Source: Pseudomonadota bacterium (GTDB taxonomy: Bacteria; Pseudomonadota; Alphaproteobacteria; Sphingomonadales; Sphingomonadaceae). From it: a stretch of DNA of 7,225 bases. Under the pieces are notes generated by a model, which was not told where the DNA came from, did not search any database, and saw only the letters and a list, made by a program, of their open reading frames with translations. The stretch spans positions 1 through 7,225 of the forward strand of contig CAUJJQ010000136.1 in the NCBI GenBank assembly GCA_963205285.1. Direction: 5' to 3'. A program made the position numbers and the translations under genes. This document shows, piece by piece, positions 6,426 through 7,225 of the stretch (position 1 is the first letter of the stretch; each line of letters opens with the position of its first letter).

Positions 6426-7225
6426 ATGGATCGGCGGCATTTTCTGAAAAGCAGCAGTATGGGGTTGGGCACATTAGCTGGTGCGGCGGTTCTGCCGCAA
6501 GCGGCCCGCGCGGCGATACTGCAAAGCGAGGGTGGTGATGCCGCACTCAATGCCAGTTTTGAGGCCTTTTTTGCCGATGATGTTGCAAACTCGCCCGAAC
6601 TTGCCACCTCGCTCGGTTTCGACAAAGGGGTGCTATCCGCGCTCAAATCCGAACTTACCCCGCGCACCACGGCGGAGCAGGCGCGCGATGCGGCGCGCAG
6701 CGAACAACGGCTGGGCGCATTGCGGCAGGTCGATCGCGCGACGCTCAGCACCAACGCGCAAACCAATTTGGACGTCATCACCTATCAATTGGAAACGCGA
6801 CTTGAACCGTTTCAGCATTTTGGCCGCGATTCCGCGCAAACCCCCTATCGCATCTTTCAACAGGGCGGCGCCTATTTCCGGGTGCCCGATTTCCTCAACA
6901 CCGCGCACACCATTGCCAATGGTGATGACTGCGAAGCCTATTTGTCGCGGCTCGACCAATTTGGATCGCGCCTGGATGAGGAAACGGCCCAATTGCCCGA
7001 TGATGCTGCAAAGGGGTTTTTGCCCCCCAATTGGTCGCTCGACCTGACATTGGGGCAGATGCGCCGTTTGCGTGCTGCCGCGCCCGATGCATCGAACATG
7101 GCCAATTCTGTCGCAACGCGCGCTGCGGCAACGCGGATCGCGGGGGATTGGCGCGGACGTGCGGCGCACATTATCGCCAACAAAGTCTATCCCGCGCTCG
7201 ACCGGCAGATCGCGATGCTGGAGCG
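6426..7225 (+). CDS. DUF885 family protein with Tat signal peptide (N-terminal 266 residues; 3' partial)
   Basis: Exported protein of the DUF885 family, whose members carry a zinc-peptidase-like HExxH motif in the C-terminal half; that half lies beyond the window, so catalytic residues cannot be checked here. The frame stays open from ATG 6426 to the edge. It begins MDRRHFLKSSSMGLGTLAGA, a textbook twin-arginine leader (RRHFLK), followed by a hydrophobic stretch and an A-R-A cleavage site after residue 29, so it should be folded in the cytoplasm and exported through Tat. The mature part has family-type features: FEAFFADDVANSPELATSLG (45-64), TNLDVITYQLE (112-122), YRIFQQGGAYFRVPDFL near 141-157 and NKVYPALDR near 252. 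Members are usually about 570-610 residues, so a little under half is visible. It is divergent from the M3 peptidase, with which it may share a role in envelope peptide turnover. The family call rests on recognition of the N-terminal pattern; the substrate is unknown. Confidence 0.85.
   Translation, partial: MDRRHFLKSSSMGLGTLAGAAVLPQAARAAILQSEGGDAALNASFEAFFADDVANSPELATSLGFDKGVLSALKSELTPRTTAEQARDAARSEQRLGALRQVDRATLSTNAQTNLDVITYQLETRLEPFQHFGRDSAQTPYRIFQQGGAYFRVPDFLNTAHTIANGDDCEAYLSRLDQFGSRLDEETAQLPDDAAKGFLPPNWSLDLTLGQMRRLRAAAPDASNMANSVATRAAATRIAGDWRGRAAHIIANKVYPALDRQIAMLE

Noticed and set aside
6481..7047. A 188-codon + strand frame and several - strand frames over 6305-7183.
   Set aside because: They are Arg/Pro/Ser-rich shadows of the DUF885 gene, whose frame from 6426 has a Tat leader, ribosome site and no stop to the edge.

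Overview
The window looks like chromosomal DNA from an alphaproteobacterium, most likely a sphingomonad. The base composition is moderately high in G+C. The four genes are families common in Sphingomonadales: a catecholate-type TonB-dependent receptor, a PiuC dioxygenase, a Dcp-like M3 lipoprotein peptidase and a Tat-exported DUF885 protein. The gap at 3770-4074 carries short GC-rich dispersed elements of the kind scattered through such genomes. The taxonomic call is an inference; there is no rRNA or other marker gene here.

Left part (1-3769, + strand): an iron-acquisition cluster. The 5' end of the window falls inside a large outer-membrane TonB-dependent siderophore receptor (1-1827; plug, TonB box and signal peptide lie upstream). 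It is followed after 23 bases by an Fe(II)/2-oxoglutarate dioxygenase of the PiuC/YbiX family (1851-2534). After 68 bases holding a palindromic candidate operator comes a four-helix PepSY-TM membrane protein (2603-3769). The inferred logic is that the receptor imports a ferric catecholate-type siderophore, PiuC acts on the siderophore or iron-starvation chemistry by an unproven reaction, and the PepSY protein supplies inner-membrane reduction of the ferric complex. The order receptor-piuC echoes fiu-ybiX of E. coli, and the trio echoes the piuA/piuC/piuB neighbourhood of Pseudomonas.

Middle (3770-4074): a 305-base gap between convergent genes with no credible gene. It is a patchwork of small inverted and direct repeats and GC-rich hairpins.

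Right part (4075-7225): two divergently transcribed exported peptidase-type genes. On the - strand is a complete M3 (oligopeptidase A/Dcp) metallopeptidase with a lipoprotein signal peptide. On the + strand is the first 266 codons of a DUF885 protein with a twin-arginine signal peptide, cut by the right edge. They share a 176-base promoter-bearing interval. I see no phage, insertion sequence, CRISPR, tRNA or rRNA. No clearly new biological system is evident; the points most worth a second look are the iron cluster's internal operator, the PepSY protein lacking a fused reductase, and the repeat patchwork.
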